From contig CAJUID010000047.1 in the NCBI GenBank assembly GCA_910585905.1, forward strand, positions 1-21,064: a DNA stretch of 21,064 nt, written 5' to 3'. The notes under the pieces were generated by a model, which worked only from the letters and a program-made list of their open reading frames with translations, had not been told where the DNA came from and made no database searches. Shown in pieces: positions 1-7,587 of the stretch. Position numbers and translations under genes: made by a program. The DNA comes from an uncultured Lachnospiraceae bacterium. GTDB taxonomy: Bacteria; Bacillota; Clostridia; Lachnospirales; Lachnospiraceae. Position 1 is the stretch's first letter, and each line of letters starts with the position of its first letter.

Positions 1-100
1 AACTCAAAAAAGCAACATAATCTTTCAACTTTTTTTGTCCAAAGTATTGACATAGATCCACTATTATATGCATCAAATCTATAAAAAAGGAAATAAAAAT

Positions 101-1210
101 ATGGAAATAGAAGAAAAAATGGTCGAGAAACCAAAGGATTGGCCAATGAATGCAAGAGAGATGGCTCTTGAAGCAGTATGTGAAAAAGTAGAAGAGTTTA
201 GGAAAAATCCGTCATATAAGACAAGAGAAGTGTTGTTATCATTAGTTTGCAATCATGACTTAAATCAGTCTACAGGAATTGGATTAATGAGAGTAACGGA
301 ATATGAGGTCGCAACTATAAATTATCTTTATATGATTGGGGCAGCACACCTGATAAATTCATTAAAAGTATATCTTTATGACTTAATAACTGAAACCACG
401 CGTTTGCAAAAAATAATGTCATGGTGCAACTCAGTGTTGGGTGTTAATGACGAGGAAGCAGCAAGAATTATTACATATGAGAAAGGACTGATGCTTCCTT
501 TGAAACTGTATCATTTTGCATATCAAAAATACGCGATTGAAAAAGAATTTTCTTTTGCGGAGCAATTGCTTTCTGTGGTTAATGGGGTGTTGCAAGTAAG
601 CACAACAGAAGATGAAGTAGATTCTATAGCATATGCATATTCAGCTTTATTACATGACATAAGTAATATGCATGGAAGTAAGAAAGAGCGTATTTGGGAG
701 TTTACAAGAGAAGAACTATTAGAATTATTTAAGTTGGAAGCTAAAATAATAAAAATGAATAATCAATCACCTATTATGCGTCCTACTAAAGGAATATTGA
801 TTATGCAGATAAGCAATTTTATTTTAAAGTCACGACACAATTATAATGAAGATTATATATGCAAGTATTTGCCTAAAAATGTTGCAAAGGTAAGTGTAAC
901 CAATCATCAAATTTGGATGAAAAAAACCGAATTATTAAATGATAAAAGAGAGCAGAAAGTTATTCCAGAGCTTTTTCAGGATACTTCTTGGGTTAAATAC
1001 GATTGGATAAAAGATATTGATTTTACGGCAACGAGAACGTATTATGTATCTTGCTTTAGTAAAGCGATAAATAGTAATGAAATGCAAAAGGATTATGGGC
1101 AATGTTTATATGGATACAAGAATGACAGAATAGTAGATTTGATAGCCCCTATCGGAATAATGAAATTGAAGAAAAGGAATGATGCAGATGATGATTTGCC
1201 AGTACGATAG
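101..1210 (+). CDS. Hypothetical protein, 5' part of a frameshifted DUF2971-like gene
   Basis: The best start is the ATG at 101 (369 residues), with an AAAAAAGGA ribosome binding site 9 bases upstream; an in-frame ATG at 68 has no such site. The protein has no signal peptide or clear membrane segment. The first 240 or so residues are mostly helical-looking and unrecognised. The last 120 contain a pattern like the start of DUF2971 domains: an LLNDKRE segment, then a YYVSCFSKA strand followed by a YGQCLYGYKNDRI segment. The frame stops at TAG 1208-1210. The frame one base back is open from 1195 and continues with plausible protein into the next entry, including the rest of the same domain pattern. 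I therefore read this as the front half of one gene broken by a one-base deletion. The DUF2971 call is my reading of motif order; the family's biochemical function is not established. The coding is distinctly AT-rich compared with genes after 7900, which would fit recent acquisition. Confidence 0.6.
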   Translation: MEIEEKMVEKPKDWPMNAREMALEAVCEKVEEFRKNPSYKTREVLLSLVCNHDLNQSTGIGLMRVTEYEVATINYLYMIGAAHLINSLKVYLYDLITETTRLQKIMSWCNSVLGVNDEEAARIITYEKGLMLPLKLYHFAYQKYAIEKEFSFAEQLLSVVNGVLQVSTTEDEVDSIAYAYSALLHDISNMHGSKKERIWEFTREELLELFKLEAKIIKMNNQSPIMRPTKGILIMQISNFILKSRHNYNEDYICKYLPKNVAKVSVTNHQIWMKKTELLNDKREQKVIPELFQDTSWVKYDWIKDIDFTATRTYYVSCFSKAINSNEMQKDYGQCLYGYKNDRIVDLIAPIGIMKLKKRNDADDDLPVR

Positions 1211-1305
1211 AACGTCCTTATATTTCTCAAGTTATTGCATTTGATGTATTATACGATGAAACGGAAGCAAAGAAAGAATTAGAATATCTATTTGATGTTA
1301 TAAAT

Positions 1306-1707
1306 ATGTTTGCTATGAGTGATTCAGAGAAAAAGCAATTTTTGCAGGAGATTCTTCAATATTGGATTTTATCAGTAAAGGATTATGAGTGGCATGAAGA
1401 AAAGGAAAGAAGGTATGTAATTTTTCTTTATGAGGACTATGACTATAAGGAAGTTGAAGTTGATGATACTTTCCTAAAAATAAAAACATCTTTGTTTTTA
1501 ACACCAGATTTTATAATAGGGGACAATCCAGGGAGATGGGAAATCATGCGACAACTTTATGCTAAAAGAAAAGCATTGTTTAGTAGAGAATATTTGTTTT
1601 GTGAAGAATGTTTGATGCAAGATCATGATGCAGCGGTTATGCAGATGCCCCAATTTTGTCCTGTGTGTGGTTCAAGCAAAATAAAGATGGTGAACCATGA
1701 GGAGTAG
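1306..1707 (+). pseudogene. 3' part of the frameshifted DUF2971-like gene, C-terminal zinc ribbon
   Basis: The frame is open from 1195, well before the first ATG at 1306, and the residues between (starting STIERPYISQVIAFDVLYDE) look like ordinary protein. There is no good ribosome binding site before 1306, which argues against an independent gene. The segment KDYEWHEEKERRYVIF followed by a strand and FLTPDFIIG matches the later part of the DUF2971 pattern (a W..E.E.R strand, then a strand ending in IIG). The tail contains CEEC and, 15 residues on, CPVCG, a CxxC-X15-CxxC arrangement typical of a small zinc ribbon. Joined to the preceding entry the product would be about 535 residues. As it stands it is either a dead 3' fragment or, if the base loss is an assembly error, the back half of an intact gene. 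Confidence 0.5.
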
Positions 1708-1757
1708 TAAAAGCCCCCAATTCTTACTACGTTTTTAATACGATTGACGGCTTCAAC

Positions 1758-1851
1758 TTGCCACATTTTGCCCCGTTTTGCTTATTCTGTGATTTTTTTA
1801 ACAATTTTCTTTGGAAAAATAAACCTCGCAAAACGTGCCAAAACACGGCAA
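1758..1851. repeat. Imperfect 24-bp inverted repeat
   Basis: The arms at 1758-1781 and 1828-1851 match at 19 of 24 positions, including the perfect blocks CGTTTTGC/GCAAAACG and TTGCC/GGCAA, with a 46-base spacer. It sits at the junction between the AT-rich frameshifted gene and the phosphatase gene and ends just before the phosphatase ribosome binding site. It has no T-run, so it is not a standard terminator. It could be a leftover mobile-element end, an operator pair, or a leader structure; the sequence does not decide. Confidence 0.4.
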
Positions 1852-1880
1852 TTCAACGCATTTTAGGAGGAATTTTTATT

Positions 1881-2345
1881 ATGATTAAGATACTTTTCGT
1901 GTGCCACGGCAACATTTGTCGTTCCCCTATGGCGGAATATGTTATGAAGGATTTAGTGAAAAAAAGCGGTTATGAGGAGGAATTTTTTATCCAATCCGCT
2001 GCTACCAGCACAGAAGAAATTGGAAATCACATTCACTATGGAACTCGCACAAAGATGAGGGAAATGGGAATTGCTACGGACAACAGGGTGGCAGTTCAGA
2101 TGAAAAGAGCTGATTATGATAAATATGATTATATTATAGGGATGGATCGTTGGAATTACGAAAATATTATGCGAATTATTGGTCAGGATCAAGAAGGAAA
2201 GGTTTCCCTTCTGTTGGAGTTCGCTGGAAGTTCCAGGGATATTGCAGACCCGTGGTATACTGGGAATTTTGACCAGACGTATGAGGATGTGTTAGAGGGA
2301 TGCGAGGCACTGCTGCATCAGATCATTTTAGAAGGAAAGGTGTAG
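1881..2345 (+). CDS. Low-molecular-weight protein-tyrosine phosphatase
   Basis: A cytoplasmic phosphatase of the LMW-PTP family, which removes phosphate from phosphotyrosine (and sometimes phosphoarginine) through a cysteinyl-phosphate intermediate. The P-loop CHGNICRS lies at residues 8-15, with nucleophile Cys8 and phosphate-binding Arg14 of the CX5R motif. The general-acid loop is DPW at 123-125, with Asp123. The length of 154 residues is normal for the family. The start is the ATG at 1881 because AGGAGG stands 10 bases upstream at 1865-1870; the frame is open back to 1758, but that extension is not protein-like. No kinase or capsule gene is adjacent, so the substrate cannot be inferred. 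It is followed at 126 bases by galK, with a hairpin in between, so common transcription is uncertain. In some Gram-positives this family acts on arginine phosphate; Cys8-neighbouring residues here do not settle which activity applies. Confidence 0.92.
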   Translation: MIKILFVCHGNICRSPMAEYVMKDLVKKSGYEEEFFIQSAATSTEEIGNHIHYGTRTKMREMGIATDNRVAVQMKRADYDKYDYIIGMDRWNYENIMRIIGQDQEGKVSLLLEFAGSSRDIADPWYTGNFDQTYEDVLEGCEALLHQIILEGKV

Positions 2346-2402
2346 TTGTTGACAATACAATGAGGCATGATTTTTGCAGAGTGTAATTGGTTCATATTTC
2401 GT

Positions 2403-2437
2403 TCAAACCTAAATCAAAGAGTGGGATTTAGGTTTGA
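2403..2437. promoter_or_regulatory. Perfect 13-bp stem hairpin upstream of galK
   Basis: The arms 2403-2415 and 2425-2437 are perfect reverse complements with a 9-base loop. The stem is AT-rich and is not followed by a T-run on either strand, so it is not a classic intrinsic terminator. It lies 35 bases before the galK start, where an operator or an mRNA leader structure would act. A TTGACA at 2349-2354 is present upstream, but no matching -10 box is found at the right spacing. Confidence 0.55.
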
Positions 2438-2471
2438 TGCGTACATGAGAATAAAAGCGAGGTTATAGAAC

Positions 2472-3644
2472 ATGGAAATAAAGGATAGTCTTTTAAAGGA
2501 ATTTGCAGAAGTATATGGTGATGCGGAGGGTGTGCGCGTATTCTTTGCACCAGGCCGGGTCAATTTAATTGGCGAGCACACAGATTATAACGGCGGGCAT
2601 GTATTTCCATGTGCGCTTACAATTGGAACATATGCAGCAGTTAGGAAAAGGCAAGATAGAAAACTTGGGTTTTATTCCATGAATTTTTCGCGGCTTGGAG
2701 TGATTGAGTCTTCTTTAGACGATTTGAAGCCAGATAAAGATGCAGGCTGGACAAATTACCCAAAGGGCATGATGTGGGCATTGGAGGAAAGGGGATACGG
2801 GCTGGATTGTGGGCTTGATATTCTTGTCAAAGGCAACATTCCACATGGTTCAGGGCTTTCGTCCTCTGCGTCTGTTGAAATTGTAACAGGATATTTCTTA
2901 AAGGAATTATTTGGGTTTGAGATATCTGGACAGGAACTGGCGTTGATTGGGCAATATTCTGAAAATAATTTTAACGGCGTAAATTGTGGAATCATGGATC
3001 AGTTTGCTATTGCAATGGGTAAAAAAGGCCACGCAATATTCTTGGATACAGCGGATTTATCTTATGAATATGCGCCGATAAACTTGCAACGAGCGAAACT
3101 TGTAATTTCCTGCAGCAACAAGAAAAGAGGGTTGGAAGACTCCAAATATAATGAGCGGCGTGAGGAGTGTGAGACAGCCTTATCAGAGATTCAGGCAGGG
3201 ATGGGCATTAATACACTAGGTGATTTGGATGAGCAGCTTTTTGAGCAGATTAAGATGGCGATTAAAGACGAAGACCGCCGGAAAAGGGCGAAACATGCCG
3301 TCTATGAGAACCGACGTACCATAAAGGCGGTTCAGGCGTTAAAAAATAATGATATAGCTCTCTTTGGGGAACTGATGAATGAGTCTCATATTTCATTGAG
3401 GGATGATTATGAGGTAACAGGAGAGGAATTAGACACATTAGTTGAGGAAGCATGGAAAATTAATGGCGTGATTGGTTCACGTATGACAGGTGCAGGGTTT
3501 GGGGGATGCACAGTTAGTCTTGTTGAAGATGGGGCAGTGGAGGAATTTATTGAAAAAGTCGGTGTGGCATATCAAGAACGCATTGGATATGCGGCGGATT
3601 TCTATGTTGTAGAGATTGGCTCTGGCCCATGTGAGCTTGATTAA
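2472..3644 (+). CDS. galK: Galactokinase
   Basis: Phosphorylates alpha-D-galactose with ATP to galactose 1-phosphate, the first committed step of the Leloir pathway, in the cytoplasm. All three GHMP-kinase signatures are present: the galactokinase motif GRVNLIGEHTDYN at residues 28-40 (Arg29 in the active site), the ATP-binding glycine/serine loop GSGLSSSAS at 126-134, and MTGAGFGG at 338-345. The likely catalytic Asp is Asp176 in IMDQFAI. The length of 390 residues is normal. The start is the ATG at 2472 with a GCGAGG ribosome binding site 7-8 bases upstream. galT and galE, its usual partners, are absent from the window, but a beta-galactosidase and a sugar-binding lipoprotein lie just downstream, which gives the gene a clear context in galactoside use. 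No clear promoter is seen; the hairpin at 2403-2437 could be involved in control. Confidence 0.97.
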   Translation: MEIKDSLLKEFAEVYGDAEGVRVFFAPGRVNLIGEHTDYNGGHVFPCALTIGTYAAVRKRQDRKLGFYSMNFSRLGVIESSLDDLKPDKDAGWTNYPKGMMWALEERGYGLDCGLDILVKGNIPHGSGLSSSASVEIVTGYFLKELFGFEISGQELALIGQYSENNFNGVNCGIMDQFAIAMGKKGHAIFLDTADLSYEYAPINLQRAKLVISCSNKKRGLEDSKYNERREECETALSEIQAGMGINTLGDLDEQLFEQIKMAIKDEDRRKRAKHAVYENRRTIKAVQALKNNDIALFGELMNESHISLRDDYEVTGEELDTLVEEAWKINGVIGSRMTGAGFGGCTVSLVEDGAVEEFIEKVGVAYQERIGYAADFYVVEIGSGPCELD

Positions 3645-3648
3645 TTTG

Positions 3649-3840
3649 ATGTTGGGGGCAAAAGGTATTTTGTCGCCAACTAGTGTTACTTTTTGTGAAA
3701 TAAGCGAAAAGCAGAATGAATTTGTTGAAAATACTTCAAAGAAAGATAATCGTACTATTCGGTTTTATATTGAGAAAACCATGAAACTGGACGGCATTTC
3801 TAATGAGTTGTATGATGTTATGTATACATTTAAAAGGTGA
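3649..3840 (+). other. Short open frame, possible small gene or coding remnant
   Basis: An open frame of 63 codons begins 4 bases after the galK stop and ends at 3840. Its second half (for example RTIRFYIEKTMKLDG) has a protein-like composition, which makes it more than an obvious random frame, but no family is recognised and there is no convincing ribosome binding site. It may be the last piece of a decayed gene. The rest of the gap up to 4146 holds no gene I can support; it contains only the hairpin at 4074-4120 and a few small weak inverted repeats. Confidence 0.2.
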
Positions 3841-4073
3841 TATGATAGATTGATGATTAGCATATTATGATTATCACACAAATGTGTTGGCTGCATTTCT
3901 GCGGTGGTTATTAATTGTTGCCAGAAAAGTTTGTCTAAAGTTATAGAGTTGCTTGTAGCAAGACCAGTCTTAGAAAGATTTACATGGCAGGTATGAAAGG
4001 TTTAAAACATTCTGGTTATAGTGGCTATTGTTCAGATAATGGTACGTTTTCACTAATATATACAAATTATGTG

Positions 4074-4120
4074 GTATATCTGCTGAAAACACTTTATCTT
4101 TATGTTTTCAGCAGATGTAC
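4074..4120. terminator. 18-bp hairpin between convergent galK and GH42 genes, probable bidirectional terminator
   Basis: The arms 4074-4091 and 4103-4120 pair over 18 positions with a single T-G wobble, around an 11-base loop. It lies 27 bases beyond the stop of the GH42 gene and in the gap after galK, the expected position for a terminator serving both strands. The T-run after it is poor on both strands, so termination may be weak or it may mainly protect mRNA 3' ends. Confidence 0.55.
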
Positions 4121-4146
4121 TTTGCAAGGTTTCTGTTTCTGGTTTA

Positions 4147-6165
4147 CTAGTTTTCTTCTATTATTTTTAAATCCCATGCATTTACTTCAAGTATTTCCCC
4201 AGAGTTTATGGAGTGATTTTCTATTAATTCTAATCCAGTTTTTCCATCATAATTAAATGTGGATGGAGAGGAAGAATAATTCAAATAATAATGCACTAAT
4301 CTGCCATAGTCATTATACCCACATTTGTGAATCAGTGGAAAATGGTATTCTGGAATTTTTATATTTATAAGTTCGCAGATTCTTTTAATAATTTGTTTTA
4401 TGGCAGGTATGGTGGTGAAGCAGGCAAGATAAGTTGCGCTTCCGTTTCCATAATTATTATGGGTAATTGCGGCATATTTTCCCCAAAATGGATGCTCATA
4501 AGATGCCCAGGTCTCTGCAGTAGTAGTATGTACCAGTTCAATCCAGTCACTAACTGGGTAGGTGTCTGGAACCGACGCAAAGCCCTCCTTTTCATGAAAA
4601 CGGATGGAAACATTTTCCGGCCTTGTAAATTGGTCATAGGTTGCGCCAATGCATGTGGTCAGAAGGTGCGGCTGGTTATCATGATATATTTTTAGTTCCT
4701 CATTGGAAAATCCGCTTCGGAATCCTAACAAAAGATGGCCGCCATTTTGGACATAGGCGTCAATTTTGCGGAGGGTATCTTCGCTTGCAGAATAGAGTGC
4801 TGGGACGATCAGAAAAGGATATTTTGAAAAATCATCCCGAACTGAAACCATGTCACACTCAATATTTAATTCATAGCAGGCGTCAAAGAATCGACGTAAA
4901 ATATGGTTGTAGTCTGATTCTGAAGGGGCTGCAACATTAATCGGAAATTCTTCTAATCCTGTCAGGCTGGCGTTATCAATTACAATAGCCACGCAGCATT
5001 TTTTTTGTAGGTTGATCAAATGTTTTTCAATAGAATGCATTTCTGTGCCAAAATCTTTTAATTCTTGATATGTTTCGCCTGGTTCCAGATTGTGGCTTAA
5101 TATTCCTTTCCAGTAGGATTCAAAAGAATTATGAATCGAATGCCAGTTCCAGTACATTATACTGTTTGCGCCAGAAGCAAGGTGGCTGTATGCCTGGAGT
5201 CGGAGCTGCCCCGGATAGGGAAGCCATGGCAGCAGTCCCTGGGATTGGGTTTCTAGTACAAGGTAGTTGTCCTTTTTTAGTGCGCGGGATACGGAACCGC
5301 CAAATGCGATTTCCGCACCTGTCAGATGGTCTTGGGAAGGGTGGTAGATATCCACGCCAGCAACATCCATGCATTCGGCGCAGGCAAATTGGTCCACTTC
5401 TGGATGGATGCCAAACGAATGGCCAGTCCAGGAATAGTCAAAATTATGCGTAATAAATTGTTTTGGCTTTGCATACTCCCTCACGATAGAAGCCTGCCAG
5501 TGGTGAAAATCGGAGATGCAGCCCCGTAAAAAACGTTTATAGGCAGCAGAGAGGCTGCCATTAATAGTTCCGCGTACATCAGGGAAATCTTCCCAGCGTC
5601 CGATGCGGTTGCTCCAGTAGTTTAGGCCAAATTCTTGATTAAATTCATTAATATCTGGGTACTTTTCTTTAAGTTGCTGTACAAAAAGTGCCTGCGTTTC
5701 AGGCGCAGCAGCTCCGGCCGAGCGAGTCTCATTATCTAACTGATAGCCGATTACATTTGGGCAATCCTTCACTTCTTCTATTAGGCGGCGGATAATCCGT
5801 TCCGCATGGCGTAGATAATCTGGATTGGTGATATCAATAAGCTGGCGGGCGCCATAAAGAAACTGTCCATTTTTTGTTACAGAGAGAATGGCTGGATACT
5901 TTTTAGCAAGCCATGCAGGAATGGCATAAGTAGGTGTACCAATAATCACCTGCAAATTGTATTTTACTGCGGCATCCAGCATTCGATGTAGGTGGGTAAA
6001 ATCAAAAACTCCGTCCTCCGGTTCCCAGGAACTCCATGTGGATTCGGCAATACGGATCACATTCATCCCAGCCTCTTTAAGAAGTTTCATATCCGTGTCA
6101 ATACGGTCATATGGCATATACTCGTCGTAGTAGGCGGCGCCAAATAATAAAGAATCTTGCTTCAT
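4147..6165 (-). CDS. Beta-galactosidase, glycoside hydrolase family 42
   Basis: A retaining GH42 enzyme that releases galactose from beta-galactosides, often plant- or milk-derived oligosaccharides rather than lactose. The N-terminal TIM barrel (about residues 1-390) carries the acid/base Glu146 in YQLDNE and the nucleophile Glu305 in LVLETQSQG, both in the standard family setting. A Rossmann-like middle domain (about 390-600) and a small C-terminal beta domain follow. The length of 672 residues is normal. There is no signal peptide, so it works in the cytoplasm on imported sugar. The start is the ATG at 6163-6165, with GAGGAAA about 6 bases upstream on the minus strand. It is divergent from the sugar-binding lipoprotein gene, with 132 bases between; a candidate promoter (TTTACA-N18-TATAGT) and a LacI/GalR-like palindrome lie in that gap. 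With galK it forms a cleavage-then-phosphorylation route for galactose. Confidence 0.95.
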   Translation of the reverse strand: MKQDSLLFGAAYYDEYMPYDRIDTDMKLLKEAGMNVIRIAESTWSSWEPEDGVFDFTHLHRMLDAAVKYNLQVIIGTPTYAIPAWLAKKYPAILSVTKNGQFLYGARQLIDITNPDYLRHAERIIRRLIEEVKDCPNVIGYQLDNETRSAGAAAPETQALFVQQLKEKYPDINEFNQEFGLNYWSNRIGRWEDFPDVRGTINGSLSAAYKRFLRGCISDFHHWQASIVREYAKPKQFITHNFDYSWTGHSFGIHPEVDQFACAECMDVAGVDIYHPSQDHLTGAEIAFGGSVSRALKKDNYLVLETQSQGLLPWLPYPGQLRLQAYSHLASGANSIMYWNWHSIHNSFESYWKGILSHNLEPGETYQELKDFGTEMHSIEKHLINLQKKCCVAIVIDNASLTGLEEFPINVAAPSESDYNHILRRFFDACYELNIECDMVSVRDDFSKYPFLIVPALYSASEDTLRKIDAYVQNGGHLLLGFRSGFSNEELKIYHDNQPHLLTTCIGATYDQFTRPENVSIRFHEKEGFASVPDTYPVSDWIELVHTTTAETWASYEHPFWGKYAAITHNNYGNGSATYLACFTTIPAIKQIIKRICELINIKIPEYHFPLIHKCGYNDYGRLVHYYLNYSSSPSTFNYDGKTGLELIENHSINSGEILEVNAWDLKIIEEN

Positions 6166-6200
6166 ATTTTCCTCATTTCTGTGTTGAATTAACAGTTCCC

Positions 6201-6229
6201 TTGACAGATATTCGGATGCTTGCTAATAT
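6201..6229 (+). promoter_or_regulatory. Promoter for the sugar-binding lipoprotein
   Basis: A perfect -35 TTGACA at 6201-6206 is followed after exactly 17 bases by the -10 TAATAT at 6224-6229. Transcription would start near 6236, giving a leader of about 62 bases before the lipoprotein gene at 6298. Confidence 0.75.
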
Positions 6230-6236
6230 TTAGAAA

Positions 6237-6246
6237 CAACCGTTTG
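6237..6246. promoter_or_regulatory. Candidate LacI/GalR-type operator
   Basis: The sequence CAACCGTTTG is a near-palindrome centred on CG (CAAnCGnTTG, 4 of 5 pairs), the general form of LacI/GalR-family operators. It sits exactly between the two predicted start sites of the divergent GH42 and lipoprotein promoters, where one bound repressor could block both. No regulator gene of this family is in the window. Confidence 0.3.
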
Positions 6247-6250
6247 CGTA

Positions 6251-6280
6251 ACTATAGCATGAAAAGGAAATAATTGTAAA
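6251..6280 (-). promoter_or_regulatory. Candidate promoter for the GH42 beta-galactosidase
   Basis: On the minus strand TTTACA (6280-6275) precedes TATAGT (6256-6251) with an 18-base spacer. Predicted initiation is near 6244, giving a leader of about 80 bases that runs back across the lipoprotein promoter. Each box is one base from consensus. Confidence 0.5.
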
Positions 6281-6297
6281 TAGGGGAGAAACATATT

Positions 6298-7545
6298 ATG
6301 GCAAAGAAAAAATTACTGGCTTATATTATGGCTGGCATGCTGGCACTTGCCAGTTTGACCGGATGTGGTTCATCAAAGGATGGGGATAAGGAATCAGGAA
6401 AGAAAAAAGTCGCTTTAACAGTCTGGGGTGCAGAAGAGGACCAGGAGCTGTTAAAGGGAATGATTGACAGTTTTCAAAAGGAATATGCGGACAAAGCTAA
6501 GTGGAAGATAACATTGGAAGTGGAATCTGAAAAGAATGCAAAGGATGATGTTTTAAATGACCTTGATATGGCGGCAGATGTTTTTGCATTTGCAGATGAC
6601 CAAGTAGATGATCTTGTCAAGGCGAAGGCACTGCAAGAAATTACATTAGACACGGACAAAGTGATTGAGGAAAACGGCGGGCCAGATAGCCTTACAGTTC
6701 AGGCGGCGTCCCATAATGGCAAATTATATGGTTATCCAATGACAGCAGACAATGGGTATTTTATGTTTTACAATAAAGAATATTTTTCAGAGAAGGATGT
6801 TAAGTCATTAGATGCGATGCTGAAAATTGCGGCAAAGAATAACAAGCAGGTAGCGATTGAGATTGACAATGCGTGGTATCTGTATTCCTTCTTTGCAGGT
6901 GCAGGGTTAGGGCTAAAGAAAAATGACGATGGCAAGAATTTTTGTAACTGGAATTCCACAAAGGGGAAGTTTACTGGGGTAGAAGTTGCGGAAGCCATTC
7001 TTGATATAACATCCCATAAAGGGTTTGTCAGGATTCCAGATACAGAATTTGCCCAGGGGTTGAAGGATGGGACAGTGATTGCAGGAATTAATGGTACATG
7101 GCAGGCACAGGCTGCTGAAAAAACATGGGGTGAGAATTATGGGGCAGCTAAACTCCCAACGTTTACTTGTGCAGGCAAACAGGTTCAAATGAGGAGTTTT
7201 GCGGGCTACAAGCTGATTGGTATTAATGCGTATTCAAAAAATAAGGAGTTTGCCTTGTTGCTTGGACGGTATCTGACAAATTATGAAAATCAGGTAAAAC
7301 GTTTTGAGGAAAGAGGACTTGGGCCATCGAATGTTCAGGCCGCGGAATCCGATCAGGTAAAAGCAAATCCGGCGATTAATGCACTAAATGAACAGGCGCC
7401 ATATGCAGATGCCCAGCGTATTGGTGATAGGTATTGGGACCCGGCTCAGACGCTTGGTACAATACTGATTGATGGAAATTCCGAGGGGACGCCTCTCCAA
7501 ACTTTATTGGATACAACAGTAGAAGAGATTGTCGCAGAAAATTAA
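6298..7545 (+). CDS. ABC transporter sugar-binding lipoprotein (MalE-like)
   Basis: An extracellular solute-binding protein of the carbohydrate (CUT1, MalE-like) class that captures a sugar outside the membrane and hands it to an ABC permease. The N-terminus has positive residues, a hydrophobic stretch and the lipobox LTGC at residues 20-23, so mature Cys23 would be lipid-anchored. A Ser/Lys/Gly linker follows, then the two-lobe binding domain beginning KKVALTVWGAEE. Features typical of the class include KLYGYPMTADN and the aromatic-rich segments NAWYLYSFF and GTWQAQAAEKTWGE. The length of 415 residues is normal. The start at 6298 has GGGGAGA at a suitable distance. Divergent pairing with a GH42 beta-galactosidase suggests the ligand is a galactoside or galacto-oligosaccharide, which is inference. 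It is an orphan: a terminator follows immediately and no permease or ATPase gene is present. Confidence 0.93.
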   Translation: MAKKKLLAYIMAGMLALASLTGCGSSKDGDKESGKKKVALTVWGAEEDQELLKGMIDSFQKEYADKAKWKITLEVESEKNAKDDVLNDLDMAADVFAFADDQVDDLVKAKALQEITLDTDKVIEENGGPDSLTVQAASHNGKLYGYPMTADNGYFMFYNKEYFSEKDVKSLDAMLKIAAKNNKQVAIEIDNAWYLYSFFAGAGLGLKKNDDGKNFCNWNSTKGKFTGVEVAEAILDITSHKGFVRIPDTEFAQGLKDGTVIAGINGTWQAQAAEKTWGENYGAAKLPTFTCAGKQVQMRSFAGYKLIGINAYSKNKEFALLLGRYLTNYENQVKRFEERGLGPSNVQAAESDQVKANPAINALNEQAPYADAQRIGDRYWDPAQTLGTILIDGNSEGTPLQTLLDTTVEEIVAEN

Positions 7546-7560
7546 GAAAAGAAGATTTTG

Positions 7561-7587
7561 GGGAATGCGCAGGCATTCCCTTTTTTT
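7561..7587 (+). terminator. Intrinsic terminator of the sugar-binding lipoprotein gene
   Basis: The 8-bp stem GGGAATGC/GCATTCCC (7561-7568, 7573-7580) with a 4-base loop is followed by seven Ts. It stands 15 bases after the lipoprotein stop. Confidence 0.9.

Noticed and set aside
1195..1210. Programmed -1 frameshifting as the cause of the split gene
   Set aside because: The window in which the switch must occur has no slippery heptamer (X XXY YYZ) and no obvious downstream stimulator, so mutation or sequencing error is more likely.
3984..4256. Open frame of 90 codons on the plus strand after galK
   Set aside because: It runs through the 18-bp hairpin and into the antisense of the GH42 gene, has an unnatural aromatic-rich composition and no ribosome binding site.
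4327..5529. Several plus-strand open frames inside the GH42 gene
   Set aside because: They are antisense to a clear, full-length enzyme gene with both catalytic residues and have no start signals.
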